A DNA stretch of 64,000 nucleotides from Mycolicibacterium rhodesiae (GCF_002086695.1 NZ_MVIH01000001.1:744001-808000), one strand, 5' to 3'; shown: positions 17,223 to 26,235, counted from the stretch's first letter. Translations and numbers: made by a program. Notes: generated by a model from the letters alone, not told the origin.

Positions 17223-18539
17223 ATGACGAGCAAGTTTCATCTCGGTTGGTTCATGAACTTCATTCCGCCCGAATGGGATACCCGGTGGTCGTCTCCCGAC
17301 GTGGGTAACTGGCCCAATGGCCGGTTCTACGTCGACATGGCCCGCAGCATGGAACGCGCATGCTTCGACTTCATCATGATCGAGGACACCGTGATGGTCG
17401 CCGACGCCTATGGCGGCACCATGGAAGGCGCTCTGAAGAATTCGATCTTCGCCCCGAAACATGATCCGGTTCCACTGGCGGTGCTGATTGCGGCCAACAC
17501 CTCCAAACTTGGTGTGGTTGCTACGATGTCGACGTCGTTCTACCCCCCGTACCTGCTGGCCCGGCTGGCGTCCACCGTCGACTCGATCTCCGAAGGCCGA
17601 TTCGGCTGGAACATCGTCTCCTCGGCCGAGGACCGGGCGGCGCAGAACTTCGGTCTGGATTTCCTGCCGGAACACGACGAGCGTTACAACGTCGCCGACG
17701 AGTACTACGACCTCGTCTGTCAGCTCTGGGATTCCTGGGATGCCGACGCCGTCGTGATGGATCGTGAGACGCACACCTACGCCGACTATAAGAAAGTCCG
17801 TACCGTCGACTTCGTCGGCAAGTACTTCAGGTCCCGGGGCCCGCTCAACACCGTGCCCTCCCCGCAGCACAAGCCGACGATTCTGCAGGCCGGTGCATCC
17901 CCGCGCGGCCGCGCCTTCGCCTCCCGCGCCGCCGACGCGATCGTCGCGGTCGGAACCGGAGTCGAGGGAATGCGAGAGTACCGCAACGACATTCGCAAGC
18001 GAGCAGCCGAAGCTGGGCGTGATCCCGACGAGATCAAATTGATGTTCTGCGTGTCGCCGGTTGTTGCGCCTACCGAGGCGGAGGCTCGGGCCGAGATCGA
18101 GCGACTCACCTCGACGCGGAGCTACGTCGAGAAACAACTCGTCAGCATCGCGTCGAACACCGAGATCGATTTCAAGCAGTTCGATTGGGACGAACCGCTA
18201 CCAGAAGGGTTGACCACCAACGGTGAACGGGGCTCCCTCGAGCATTTCATGCGCGGTGACGGCACGCCCGGGCCCAAGACGCTGCGCCAGCTGGCCGTCG
18301 ACTGGGCCACCACCGGAGTGGAGTTCATCGGAACACCCGAGCAGGTGGCGCGCAAGATGGGGGAGGCGATGGAAGAGATCGGGGGCGACGGGTTCTTGAT
18401 CATGAAGCCCGGCTGGGACCTCAATCGCAACTACATCTCCTCGATCACCGACGGCCTGGTACCCGAACTGCAGCGACTGGGCCTGACACGTACGTCCTAC
18501 ACCACATCCACCCTGCGCGAGACGCTGCGCGAATTCTGA
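17223..18539 (+). CDS. LLM-class flavin-dependent monooxygenase, NtaA/SnaA/DszA family (copy C)
   Basis: This 438-residue protein begins MTSKFHLGWFMNFIPPEW. ATG 17223 is preceded by AAAGGA; a TTG two codons upstream is less likely. Family segments are FDFIMIEDTVMVADAYGG, STSFYPPYLLARLASTVD, FGWNIVSSAEDRAAQNFG, KYFRSRGPLNTVPSPQ and EIGGDGFLIMKPG. It shares long stretches (SSAEDRAAQNFG-like, GPLNT-PSPQ, TTNGERGSLE) with copy D, so C and D look like the most recent duplicates. It leads an operon with both ABC permeases and an MFS gene, linking oxidation to uptake. Confidence 0.92.
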   Translation: MTSKFHLGWFMNFIPPEWDTRWSSPDVGNWPNGRFYVDMARSMERACFDFIMIEDTVMVADAYGGTMEGALKNSIFAPKHDPVPLAVLIAANTSKLGVVATMSTSFYPPYLLARLASTVDSISEGRFGWNIVSSAEDRAAQNFGLDFLPEHDERYNVADEYYDLVCQLWDSWDADAVVMDRETHTYADYKKVRTVDFVGKYFRSRGPLNTVPSPQHKPTILQAGASPRGRAFASRAADAIVAVGTGVEGMREYRNDIRKRAAEAGRDPDEIKLMFCVSPVVAPTEAEARAEIERLTSTRSYVEKQLVSIASNTEIDFKQFDWDEPLPEGLTTNGERGSLEHFMRGDGTPGPKTLRQLAVDWATTGVEFIGTPEQVARKMGEAMEEIGGDGFLIMKPGWDLNRNYISSITDGLVPELQRLGLTRTSYTTSTLRETLREF

Positions 18540-18573
18540 TCAGCACCGGCCCGACAAGAGCGAGGAGATTTCC

Positions 18574-19452
18574 ATGGCAGTCGCCGAATACTACGTAGCG
18601 ACACCACTGGTGCGGTACGGCAGCCGGTTCGGACTGGGGGTTCGGCAGTACTTTCAGGGCACCTCGGTGGCCAACTACGTCGCCTTCGGCGGATTGGCCG
18701 CGATGTTCGTCCTCGCCGCGTTCGCGGGCCACCTGGTGCCCTACGATCCGCTGGCGGTGGTGGGCCAGCCGATGGCGCCACCGAGCGCGGCCAACCCGCT
18801 GGGCACCGACACGGTCGGACGCGACATCCTCAGCCGAGTCCTGGTCGGCATGCAGTCCAGTTGGTTGGGTGCACTGGTGGTGGGTGCCTTCGGTGCGGTC
18901 TTCGGGGGTCTTGTCGGCTTGGTCGCCGGCGCGTGCGGTGGCTGGGTCGATACGGTGCTGATGCGGGTGACCGACGCGTTCCTCGCGCTGCCCGGACCCA
19001 TCCTGGCGCTTTGCGTCGTCGCCGCGCTCGGCCGGTCCTACACCCACACATTGATCGGCGTTGCCATCGTGTGGTGGCCGCTGTACACCCGCATCGTGCG
19101 AGCGGAGGTACGCAGGCTCCGTGCGTCACCTCATATGGAGGCGGCCCGGGTAGGCGGTATCGGCCGGTGGCGGTTGATGTATCGGCACCTGCTGCCCGGT
19201 GCGATTCCGGCGACGATCGTCACGGCGAGTCTGGACATCGCCGCGCTGGTCTTGATCGTGGCGGGATTGTCCTTCTTGGGACTCGGCGCTCCGCAGCCCG
19301 CGCCGGAACTCGGCTCGATGAGTGCACAAGGCGTCACCTATATCTTCAGTGCGTGGTGGATTCCGATCATGCCCGCCGTCGGCGTGGCGATCATTGCGGT
19401 GGTGGCCAATTTCGCCGGTGACGCCATCCGTGACCGAATCCGGGACCGCTGA
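18574..19452 (+). CDS. ABC transporter permease, DppC type
   Basis: This 292-residue inner-membrane protein has about six helices. The first follows a cytoplasmic N terminus (AAMFVLAAFAGHLVPYDPL). The DppC feature NPLGTDTVGRDILSRVLVGMQSS lies near residues 73-95, and the EAA cytoplasmic loop that contacts the ATPase is HMEAARVGGIGRWRLMYRHLLP (about residues 188-209). GAGGAG precedes the ATG by 7 bases. It lies 34 bases after monooxygenase C and shares one base (TGATG) with the DppB-type gene. It is unusual that DppC precedes DppB. Confidence 0.92.
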   Translation: MAVAEYYVATPLVRYGSRFGLGVRQYFQGTSVANYVAFGGLAAMFVLAAFAGHLVPYDPLAVVGQPMAPPSAANPLGTDTVGRDILSRVLVGMQSSWLGALVVGAFGAVFGGLVGLVAGACGGWVDTVLMRVTDAFLALPGPILALCVVAALGRSYTHTLIGVAIVWWPLYTRIVRAEVRRLRASPHMEAARVGGIGRWRLMYRHLLPGAIPATIVTASLDIAALVLIVAGLSFLGLGAPQPAPELGSMSAQGVTYIFSAWWIPIMPAVGVAIIAVVANFAGDAIRDRIRDR

Positions 19453-20447
19453 TGCTGGCGGTTCTGCCCAGGCGGCTCCTCGGTGCGGTCCCGGTGTTGA
19501 TTCTGCTTGTGCTGGCGGTGTTCTCGCTGCAGAAGCTGGCGCCGGTCGACCCGATCGCCGCGCTGGTCGGTGCGAAGGCATCACCAGAGGTGTATGCGGC
19601 AGCCCGCCACAAACTGGGGCTCGATCAGCCTCTGCCGGTGCAGTTTTGGAATTACCTGACCAACGCGGCCACCGGCGACCTCGGCCAGTCGACGGTCACC
19701 CGAACGCCGGTGCTATCGGACCTCATCAGCTTCTTACCGGTGACGCTGGAACTGTTGTTCGTCGCGATGATCTTCACCGTCGTGATCGGCTTTCTGCTGG
19801 GGCTTGTCACGGCGCAGGGCTGGCGCGGATCCGGGGTGCTGCGGGTGGTCATGGTGTCCGGCGCCTCAGTGCCGGTCTTCTTGGCCTGTCTGCTCGGGAT
19901 GTTGGTCTTCTATCGTTGGCTGAACATCCTGCCCGTCACCGGCCAGACCGCCTTCGTTGATGCGCCGACGGGGCCAACGCATTTCCTGCTGATCGACAGC
20001 CTGCTGGCCGGACGCCCGGACATCTTCGCCGACGATCTCTACCATCTGGTTCTGCCGGCATTCTGCCTTGCGCTGACACCGGCGGTTGCGGTGGGCCGGG
20101 TGTTGCGCAGCAGCCTGGAGGCAACGATGCGAGCCGATCACACCCGAACCGCGCGCTCAATAGGATTGTCGGAGAGTCGAGTTCTCGTGGTGCATTCGCT
20201 GCGTAACTCCGTCGGGCCGGTGTTGGCGCTGTTGGGGTTACAGCTCGCGGTGATGGTGGGCAATTGCATCCTCGTGGAGTTGATCTTCGCCAGGCCGGGA
20301 ATCGGGCTGTACATCTCCAGGGCCATCGACAAAGCCGACTTCAACGCCATCGCGGGGGTCACCCTGGTGGTGGGTGTGCTCTATGTGGTGACCAACATCG
20401 TCATCGACTTGCTGCAGTCGCTGGCCGACCCGAGGGTGGCGTTGTAG
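19452..20447 (+). CDS. ABC transporter permease, DppB type
   Basis: This 331-residue inner-membrane protein has the N-terminal DppB opening LPRRLLGAVPVLILLVLAVFS, the segment KLGLDQPLPVQFWNYL (about residues 55-70), an EAA loop ADHTRTARSIGLSESRVLVVHSLRN (about 220-244) and the end FNAIAGVTLVVGVLYVVTNIVIDLLQ. It completes the permease pair with the preceding gene, with which translation is coupled by TGATG. The binding protein at 12343 and fused ATPase at 15179 are its likely partners. The MFS gene follows after 3 bases. Confidence 0.92.
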   Translation: MLAVLPRRLLGAVPVLILLVLAVFSLQKLAPVDPIAALVGAKASPEVYAAARHKLGLDQPLPVQFWNYLTNAATGDLGQSTVTRTPVLSDLISFLPVTLELLFVAMIFTVVIGFLLGLVTAQGWRGSGVLRVVMVSGASVPVFLACLLGMLVFYRWLNILPVTGQTAFVDAPTGPTHFLLIDSLLAGRPDIFADDLYHLVLPAFCLALTPAVAVGRVLRSSLEATMRADHTRTARSIGLSESRVLVVHSLRNSVGPVLALLGLQLAVMVGNCILVELIFARPGIGLYISRAIDKADFNAIAGVTLVVGVLYVVTNIVIDLLQSLADPRVAL

Positions 20448-20450
20448 AAC

Positions 20451-21668
20451 TTGGTGCCATCCCTGCTCGTGAGTTCGTGGATGTGGCACCTGACCCGGTG
20501 GAACGGACTGTTCCTGGGTACGTATCTGGTGACGCACCTCGGCGCCCCGCCGATCGCCAACCAGATCGTGGGTGTAGCGATGTTCGCGCCGATGGTGGTG
20601 GGAGCCTACATCTCGACACGATTCGACATCGAGCCTCGGACAATGGTTTTGGCGACCCAAGTGCTGCTGCTTCCGGTCGCGTTCGGGATGGCGGTGTTCG
20701 TATCCAGCGGAGCGGTGCCGTTGTGGATGGTGTACCCGTTCGAGTTGGCATACGGTTTCGGCGGCATGGTGAACATGACTGCGCAGCGAGAATTGCTGTT
20801 CCGGGTCGGCGGGCCGCTGGGTGCGGCTCGGGTGCTCAACATCGAAGTGACGAGCATGGCTGCCGCCATGATGCTCGGGCCGTTACTGGGCGGGCTCTCG
20901 ATCTCGGTGTTCGGCCTCGGCGCGGCATTCCTGATTCCCGCCATGCTGCTGGCGGGTTCGGTGGTGCTGTTCTGGATATCGACACGGCACCTGCCGGAAT
21001 ATCCGATGCCGGCGCTGACCGCGGTGCCTGCGCGGCGGGGCACCGATTGGCACCTGCTGTCCCGATCGCCCACACTCGCGCTGGTCTTGTTCGTCACCGT
21101 GATCTGCAACCTGTGCTACTTCGCCTTCCTGCCACTGGTTCCGGTGATCGCCGAGCACCTCAACGCCGGTGCCGCGATGGCCGGGCTGATCGGTGCCGCG
21201 GCCGGGGTGGCGCAACTGGTGATCGCCTGCGGCTTGGTGGTGCGGCCGATACGGCGACCGTGGCCGGCCTACGTCGGCGGGGTCGCCCTGTGCCTGTGTT
21301 GCCTCGGTATCGTCGCAGCCTCACCATGGCTGGGCGTGACACTGGCCGCGCTGGGCGTTGCCGGGATCGGACAGGCGATGTTCGGCTCCACCCAGGCGAC
21401 CCTGCCGGTCGCAGCGGTCGACGGGCACGAACGAACCGCCGCACTGGGACTGCTCAGCACGACGATCGGGGCCGCACTGCCTACCGGAATGGTGATCTTG
21501 GGCGTCACGTCCAGCGTGCTGGGCCCGCAGCAGGCCATGCTGGTATCGGCGTTGACGGGTTTGGTGGCGTTGACCGCCACTACCGTGTTCGGGCGCCGAT
21601 ATCTGAATCGGCTGGCGCTAGGAAGGCCGGCGTGCGGTGGCGGAGAAGGCGACTCGGTCGCCGCGTAA
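20451..21668 (+). CDS. MFS family transporter (first copy)
   Basis: This 405-residue protein has about 11-12 hydrophobic helices and begins at TTG 20451 or GTG 20454, three bases after the DppB gene. The N terminus is short (SSWMWHLTRWNGLFLGTYLV), as in the enterobactin-exporter-like MFS branch. Loops are small and basic (RPIRRPWPAY). No substrate motif is visible; in this island it could export a product or import a substrate. Its last 51 bases overlap the convergent GntR gene. Confidence 0.85.
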   Translation: MVPSLLVSSWMWHLTRWNGLFLGTYLVTHLGAPPIANQIVGVAMFAPMVVGAYISTRFDIEPRTMVLATQVLLLPVAFGMAVFVSSGAVPLWMVYPFELAYGFGGMVNMTAQRELLFRVGGPLGAARVLNIEVTSMAAAMMLGPLLGGLSISVFGLGAAFLIPAMLLAGSVVLFWISTRHLPEYPMPALTAVPARRGTDWHLLSRSPTLALVLFVTVICNLCYFAFLPLVPVIAEHLNAGAAMAGLIGAAAGVAQLVIACGLVVRPIRRPWPAYVGGVALCLCCLGIVAASPWLGVTLAALGVAGIGQAMFGSTQATLPVAAVDGHERTAALGLLSTTIGAALPTGMVILGVTSSVLGPQQAMLVSALTGLVALTATTVFGRRYLNRLALGRPACGGGEGDSVAA

Positions 21669-22388
21669 CCGCAATTGCGATAGTGCCCGCGGTTGTCCGG
21701 TGTTGTCTTCGATGACATCCTCCAGCCAGATCAGCGGCGCGCCCACCTTCACGTCGATCAGCTCTGCGCTCTGCTCATCGGCGGCCACGGCTCCGACGGT
21801 GCACTGGCTGCCACCGATCTGGACGCCCAGTTTCTGCTCCAGAATCAGGATGACGTCGGAGTCGTCGAAGTCGACGGACGTGCCCTCGGGAAGTGCGATG
21901 TAATTCACCGAAATTCCCAGTGGTAGACCTCCTTTGAACATCAGGCTTTCGATCATCAACACCGTCCACCCCGCGGGAAGGCGGAGGCGGTCTCGGACGA
22001 TCGGCGGGCACCCCAGCGATCGGCACTCCAGCCGACGGGACGCCACCGGTGCCAATTCGTCGATCGGTAGGAGCAGTGCTTCCGTTCCTCGTGTGCCGTT
22101 CTTGGGCTCACGAACGACCAAGCCCTCCCGGGCCAGCTGCTGGAGCACCGTCCGCACGGTATTGCGGCTCGCCGAAAGCGCATCGGTCAGTTCGCTTTCC
22201 ACCAGCAGCATGCTGCGCCCGGTATTGACCAGGGTGGACCGAAGCAGATCGTAGGTGCGTCGGGCCGAGTTGTTCAGCCGGTCAGGACTGGCCCGCTGAC
22301 GTTGGTAGAGGACCTCGGGGCGTACCTGACCATGCGGGTGTACGCCCGCACGACAGGCCCCGTACATCGCCGGATCGTGAGTTGCCAC
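21618..22388 (-). CDS. GntR family transcriptional regulator with UTRA domain (HutC type)
   Basis: This 256-residue protein starts at GTG 22388 with AAGGGA upstream. It has a winged helix-turn-helix at about residues 40-105 (VESELTDALSASRNTVRTVLQQLAREGLVVREPKNGTRG). A C-terminal UTRA-like ligand domain follows (VLMIESLMFKGGLPLGISVNYIALPEG, then GAPLIWLEDVIEDNTGQPRAL, SQLRLRGDRVAFSA). It is the only DNA-binding regulator inside the island and is on the same strand as monooxygenase D, RibBA and the second MFS gene, 113 bases after the latter, so it could be the operon's last gene. It is the obvious candidate regulator, but whether it binds GGCGYAATRCG is not shown by the sequence. Confidence 0.88.
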   Translation of the reverse strand: MATHDPAMYGACRAGVHPHGQVRPEVLYQRQRASPDRLNNSARRTYDLLRSTLVNTGRSMLLVESELTDALSASRNTVRTVLQQLAREGLVVREPKNGTRGTEALLLPIDELAPVASRRLECRSLGCPPIVRDRLRLPAGWTVLMIESLMFKGGLPLGISVNYIALPEGTSVDFDDSDVILILEQKLGVQIGGSQCTVGAVAADEQSAELIDVKVGAPLIWLEDVIEDNTGQPRALSQLRLRGDRVAFSATARRPS

Positions 22389-22501
22389 CTTTCGGGTTCC
22401 CTTCCCGTGGGCCAGATTCCCAATTGCCGGGGTCCAAAGTCCCTTGCGGATATTTGATCAGGAGTTTGTTACCGGTTGCTGGCAGCGCGGATTCGCGCGG
22501 G

Positions 22502-23710
22502 TTACGTGGTCGAGATGCGCTTTCCCACAAAATGCGCCAATTGTGCGCTGGCGAGCAGAATCGCCGCGATCACCAGGAAAAGCACCGGCATGCTGAGCTG
22601 CGTAGCCAGCACGGCGCAGCCCACCGACCCGGCGAGGATGCCGATGCCGGCCGAGATGCGGAACTTCGCCAACCCGGCGGATGACTCACCGACCTGAGCG
22701 ACCACGAGCACCGGCAGGCTGGCGGTGGCTCCGGCCAGGCTGATCCCGAAGAGTGTCGAAGCGACGAAATATGTTGTCGTGCTTGGCTCCATTGCGAGGA
22801 GGCCCGCGCACAGCGTGCCAAGGAGGAACGACGTCACCAACACCGCGACCACGCCCACTCGTCCGATGATTCGATAGGCGATCTGCAGGACGAGGATCTC
22901 GGCTCCCGACATCAGAGCGATCGCCACAGCGATCGAACTGATCGGGTAGTGACGGACCGCCCCGGCCAAAGGTAGTGCGGTGAACAGCACCCCGCCTCGC
23001 AGGAAGTCACCGACCATCGCCAGCACGAGAGCTGCGCTGCCACCGGGGGACCGGGTGAACTGAGGCAGACCGACAGCGGGTCGACCGATGCCGGGTGGGG
23101 CCGCCAACGCCGGCAGCGCGACCGCTAACGCAGCGGCGACCAGCAGGGCAAGCACACCGGCGGCGACGAACGCGATCTGATACCCGAATGGTCCCTCGAT
23201 GATGCCGGCGACAAGCAAGCCACCCGGCGACCCGACGGCCCCGCCCAACAGGAATGCTGCGTTGAAGCGGGCCAATGAGCGGGCGATGGTCGGATCGGAT
23301 TGCCCTGCGGGAGAGAGTGTCTGGACGCGTGGGTACACGCGCACCGCCGCCTGAAGCCCGGCGCCGAGTACCACGCCACCGCCCAGACCCTGCAGCATTC
23401 GCGAGGCCATCAACAGCACACCGCCGTCGGCCACGCCCATCCCGATGGTGGCCACGGCGAACATGGTCAGTCCCGCGGTGAGTGCGGCCCTGGCGTCGAG
23501 CCCGGGGACAAAGCGGGTGCCGAAGACGTCGACGACGATCACCCCGAGGCCGGCGGCGAGCATGAAAATTCCGATGTATGCGCTGCTGTCCGAACTTGCC
23601 TTGATGAACAGCACTTCCAGGGGCGCGGTCAGGCTCATCGTCACGCCGGCGGCGGCCATCAACGGAAGGAACCACCGGGAACCGTACCGTCGTGGGACGG
23701 AGCAGCGCAT
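22502..23710 (-). CDS. MFS family transporter (second copy)
   Basis: This 402-residue protein has about 12 membrane helices. The central region SRMLQGLGGGVVLGAG (about residues 106-121) is a typical drug-efflux-like MFS motif, and FNAAFLLGGAVGSPGGLL resembles antiporter motif C. It starts 10 bases after the RibBA stop on the same strand and so belongs to the monooxygenase D - RibBA operon. It is not obviously related to the first MFS copy. The role is probably export of a product or toxic intermediate, inferred only from context. Confidence 0.85.
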   Translation of the reverse strand: MRCSVPRRYGSRWFLPLMAAAGVTMSLTAPLEVLFIKASSDSSAYIGIFMLAAGLGVIVVDVFGTRFVPGLDARAALTAGLTMFAVATIGMGVADGGVLLMASRMLQGLGGGVVLGAGLQAAVRVYPRVQTLSPAGQSDPTIARSLARFNAAFLLGGAVGSPGGLLVAGIIEGPFGYQIAFVAAGVLALLVAAALAVALPALAAPPGIGRPAVGLPQFTRSPGGSAALVLAMVGDFLRGGVLFTALPLAGAVRHYPISSIAVAIALMSGAEILVLQIAYRIIGRVGVVAVLVTSFLLGTLCAGLLAMEPSTTTYFVASTLFGISLAGATASLPVLVVAQVGESSAGLAKFRISAGIGILAGSVGCAVLATQLSMPVLFLVIAAILLASAQLAHFVGKRISTT

Positions 23711-23720
23711 CAGCAGGCCA

Positions 23721-24860
23721 TCAACCTTCTGCCGCAGAGATTTCGGGTGCCCCCGTGGTGGCAGGACTCAGTCGCACGGTGCCTGAGATGGTCAGACCGT
23801 AGGCGTCCAGCCCGATTCGCTTGACCGGATTGTTGGTCAGCAACACCATTCGTCGCACACCGAGATCGGACAGGATCTGGGCGCCCAGTCCGTACTCCCT
23901 GGGGTCCAGCACATCGGCGGAGGGATCATGCGGCATAAAGCCGCGCTGGCCGGCTCGGCCGCGAAGATAGACCACCACTCCGCGGCCTTCCGCGGCGATC
24001 GTCTGCATCGCCTGTTCCAGCCAGGGACTGCAGTCGCAGGCGCCGGAATCGAAAACGTCACCCGTCACACACTCGGAGTGGACGCGAACCAGAGTCGGGG
24101 ACGGCTTCTTGCCTGCCACATCGCCCATCACCAGCGCGATGTGTTCGCGACCGTCCAGTATCGAACGGAAGCCGTGCGCCTGGAAGACGCCGTGGCGCGT
24201 GGGAAGCCGACTGGCGGCCTTGAATTCGACCAACCGCTCGGTGCGGCGCCGATACGTGATCAGGTCTGCGATCGTGACGACGGTCAAACCGTGCCGTTCG
24301 GCGAACTCCCATATGGCCCGCCCGCGGACCACAACCCCGTCGTCGTCGATGACCTCGCCGATCACCGCGACCGGGGGTAGGCCGGCCAACTGTGCCAGAT
24401 CGACCGCGGCTTCGGTGTGCCCGGCGCGGCACAGGACGCCGCCGTCCGCCGCGCGCAGGGGAAACACCTGCCCCGGCCGACTCAGGTCAGCATGGCTTGT
24501 GGCGGGATCGGCCAGGAGCGAGATCGTCCGGGCCCGGTCAGCGGCCGAGATGCCGGTGGTGACGCCGTCGCGGGCGTTGACCGATACCGCGTAGCTGACG
24601 CCCCGCGGATCCTCGTTGTGCGCGACCATCGGTGGCAACCGCAGCCGGTCGAGTTCGGTTGATGGCATCGGCACGCAGAGAATTCCGCCGGTGTGGCGCA
24701 TCATGAACGCCACTCGTTCAGTGGTGGCGTGCGACGCGGCGAGCATCAGATCACCGTCGTCGCTGGGATTGTCCGCGTCGACGATGATGACCATGCGCCC
24801 TTCGCGTAGGTCCGTGACTGCCGTCTCCACAGAGTGGCCCAGCGTTTCGATCACCGTCAT
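23721..24860 (-). CDS. ribBA: RibBA-like protein: DHBP synthase domain plus GTP cyclohydrolase II domain, with altered active-site loops
   Basis: This 379-residue protein has an N-terminal DHBP synthase-like domain (about residues 1-205: NARDGVTTGISAADRA, GQVFPLRAADGGVLCRAGHTEAAVDLA) and a C-terminal GTP cyclohydrolase II-like domain with the zinc pattern C-x10-C-x-C (HSECVTGDVFDSGACDC), conserved DPREY catalytic segment and LLTNNPVK. Two loops are unusual. The DHBPS loop, normally close to DDEDRENEGDL, reads DADNPSDDGDL, so the usual Arg and Glu are replaced. The GCHII loop, normally close to QEGRGIGL, reads RGRAGQRGFM. It may be a weak or repurposed paralogue. It begins one base after the monooxygenase D stop, directly linking flavin biosynthesis to a flavin enzyme. 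Confidence 0.85.
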   Translation of the reverse strand: MTVIETLGHSVETAVTDLREGRMVIIVDADNPSDDGDLMLAASHATTERVAFMMRHTGGILCVPMPSTELDRLRLPPMVAHNEDPRGVSYAVSVNARDGVTTGISAADRARTISLLADPATSHADLSRPGQVFPLRAADGGVLCRAGHTEAAVDLAQLAGLPPVAVIGEVIDDDGVVVRGRAIWEFAERHGLTVVTIADLITYRRRTERLVEFKAASRLPTRHGVFQAHGFRSILDGREHIALVMGDVAGKKPSPTLVRVHSECVTGDVFDSGACDCSPWLEQAMQTIAAEGRGVVVYLRGRAGQRGFMPHDPSADVLDPREYGLGAQILSDLGVRRMVLLTNNPVKRIGLDAYGLTISGTVRLSPATTGAPEISAAEG

Positions 24861-24861
24861 G

Positions 24862-26163
24862 TCAGAACTCGCGCAGGGTGTCTCGCAGCATTGTGGTGGT
24901 GTATTCGGAGCGGGTCAGCCCGAGTTTCTGAAGCTCGGGGATCAGTCCGTCGGTGATCTCGGTGACGTAGCGCCGGTTGAGACGCATCACCGGGCTGGTG
25001 ATCAGATAGCCGTCGCCGCCCACTTCGTCCATCAATGCACCCATCTCCTCCGCGACCGACTCCGGTGTGCCGATGAACGGAATGTTGGCGGTCAGTCCAC
25101 TACCGGTGACGATCTGGCGCAACGTTTTTCCCTTGCCGCGGGCCAGGAAGCTCTCCAGTGAGCCGCGCTCGCCGTTGGTCGTCACGTCGCTGGGTACGGG
25201 CTCGTCGAGGTCGAACTGTGAGAAGTCGATCTCGGTGATCGACGAGATCTCGGCCAGCATGTACTCGATGTACTGCGGGTCGTTGAACCACCGGTCACGT
25301 TTGGCGACCGCCTCCTCGTGGGTGTCGGCGACGATCGGCGACACCAGGTAGAGCACCTTGCAGTCCGCGGGATCGCGCCCGTTGGCCTTCATCCGGGCGT
25401 GGATGTCGTCGCGGTAGGCCTTCATCGCCTCGGCGCCGTTGGCGGGCGCGACGATGGTGTCAGCGTGCTGGGCAGCCAATTCACGTCCCGGCGGCGAGGC
25501 GCCGGCTTGGGCGATGGTCGGATGGTACTGCGGGGACGGGGCGGTGTTGAGCGGCCCCCGGCTCTTGTAGTACTTGCCCTCGAAGTCGATGGTGTGGACC
25601 TTCTTGTAGTTGGCGTAGGTCCCGGTCATGTGGTCGCGTTCGATGGCGTCGGGCTCCCACGACTCCCACAGCTTGGTGACTACCTCGAGGTACTCGCTGG
25701 CCATCGCATACCGCTCGTCATGTTCGTAGAGCTTGTCCATCCCGAAGTTCTGCGCCGCCCGGTCCTCGGCCGAGGTGACCACGTTCCAACCGAAGCGTCC
25801 GCGTGCGATGTGATCGACGGTGCTGCACAGCCGGGCGAGCAGATATGGGGGATAGAAGCTTGTCGACATTGTCGGGATGATTCCGAGATGGCTTGTTGCA
25901 CTGGCGATCAGCACGGCCAGCGGCACCGGATCGTGCTTAGGGTTGACGCCGTGCTTGAGGTCGAACTCCATGGAACCGCCATAGGCGGTGGAGACCATGA
26001 GCTTGTCCTCGATCAAGACGTAGTCGAATTTGGCGCGCTCGAGGTCCCTGGCGATCTCCACGTAGAACTCACCGGTGAAATCGCGTCCTCCGTCGCCCCA
26101 ATTGCCGTTCCATTCGTCGGCGACGAAGTTGAGGAACCAACCCAGATGGAATTTCTTGGTCAC
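24862..26163 (-). CDS. LLM-class flavin-dependent monooxygenase, NtaA/SnaA/DszA family (copy D)
   Basis: This 433-residue protein begins MTKKFHLGWFLNFVADEW from GTG 26163, preceded by AAGGAG; the frame is open upstream but without family sequence. Segments are FDYVLIEDKLMVSTAYGGSM, STSFYPPYLLARLCSTVDHI, FGWNVVTSAEDRAAQNFGMD, YYKSRGPLNTAPSPQ, TTNGERGSLES and EVGGDGYLITSP. It is closest to copy C. It heads an operon with the RibBA-like gene (1-base gap), the second MFS gene and possibly the GntR gene. A motif copy lies 72 bases before the start. Confidence 0.92.
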   Translation of the reverse strand: MTKKFHLGWFLNFVADEWNGNWGDGGRDFTGEFYVEIARDLERAKFDYVLIEDKLMVSTAYGGSMEFDLKHGVNPKHDPVPLAVLIASATSHLGIIPTMSTSFYPPYLLARLCSTVDHIARGRFGWNVVTSAEDRAAQNFGMDKLYEHDERYAMASEYLEVVTKLWESWEPDAIERDHMTGTYANYKKVHTIDFEGKYYKSRGPLNTAPSPQYHPTIAQAGASPPGRELAAQHADTIVAPANGAEAMKAYRDDIHARMKANGRDPADCKVLYLVSPIVADTHEEAVAKRDRWFNDPQYIEYMLAEISSITEIDFSQFDLDEPVPSDVTTNGERGSLESFLARGKGKTLRQIVTGSGLTANIPFIGTPESVAEEMGALMDEVGGDGYLITSPVMRLNRRYVTEITDGLIPELQKLGLTRSEYTTTMLRDTLREF

Positions 26164-26235
26164 GAGCTCTCCTTCCGCAGTTGACCTCAAGAGAAGCGGG
26201 AGGGCGTTACTCGACGGTGTCCTGGGCGTAGCACC

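Noticed and set aside
21618..21668. 51-base overlap of the first MFS gene and the GntR gene as an annotation error
   Set aside because: Both reading frames end naturally, and other convergent pairs in this window also overlap; the overlap looks genuine.
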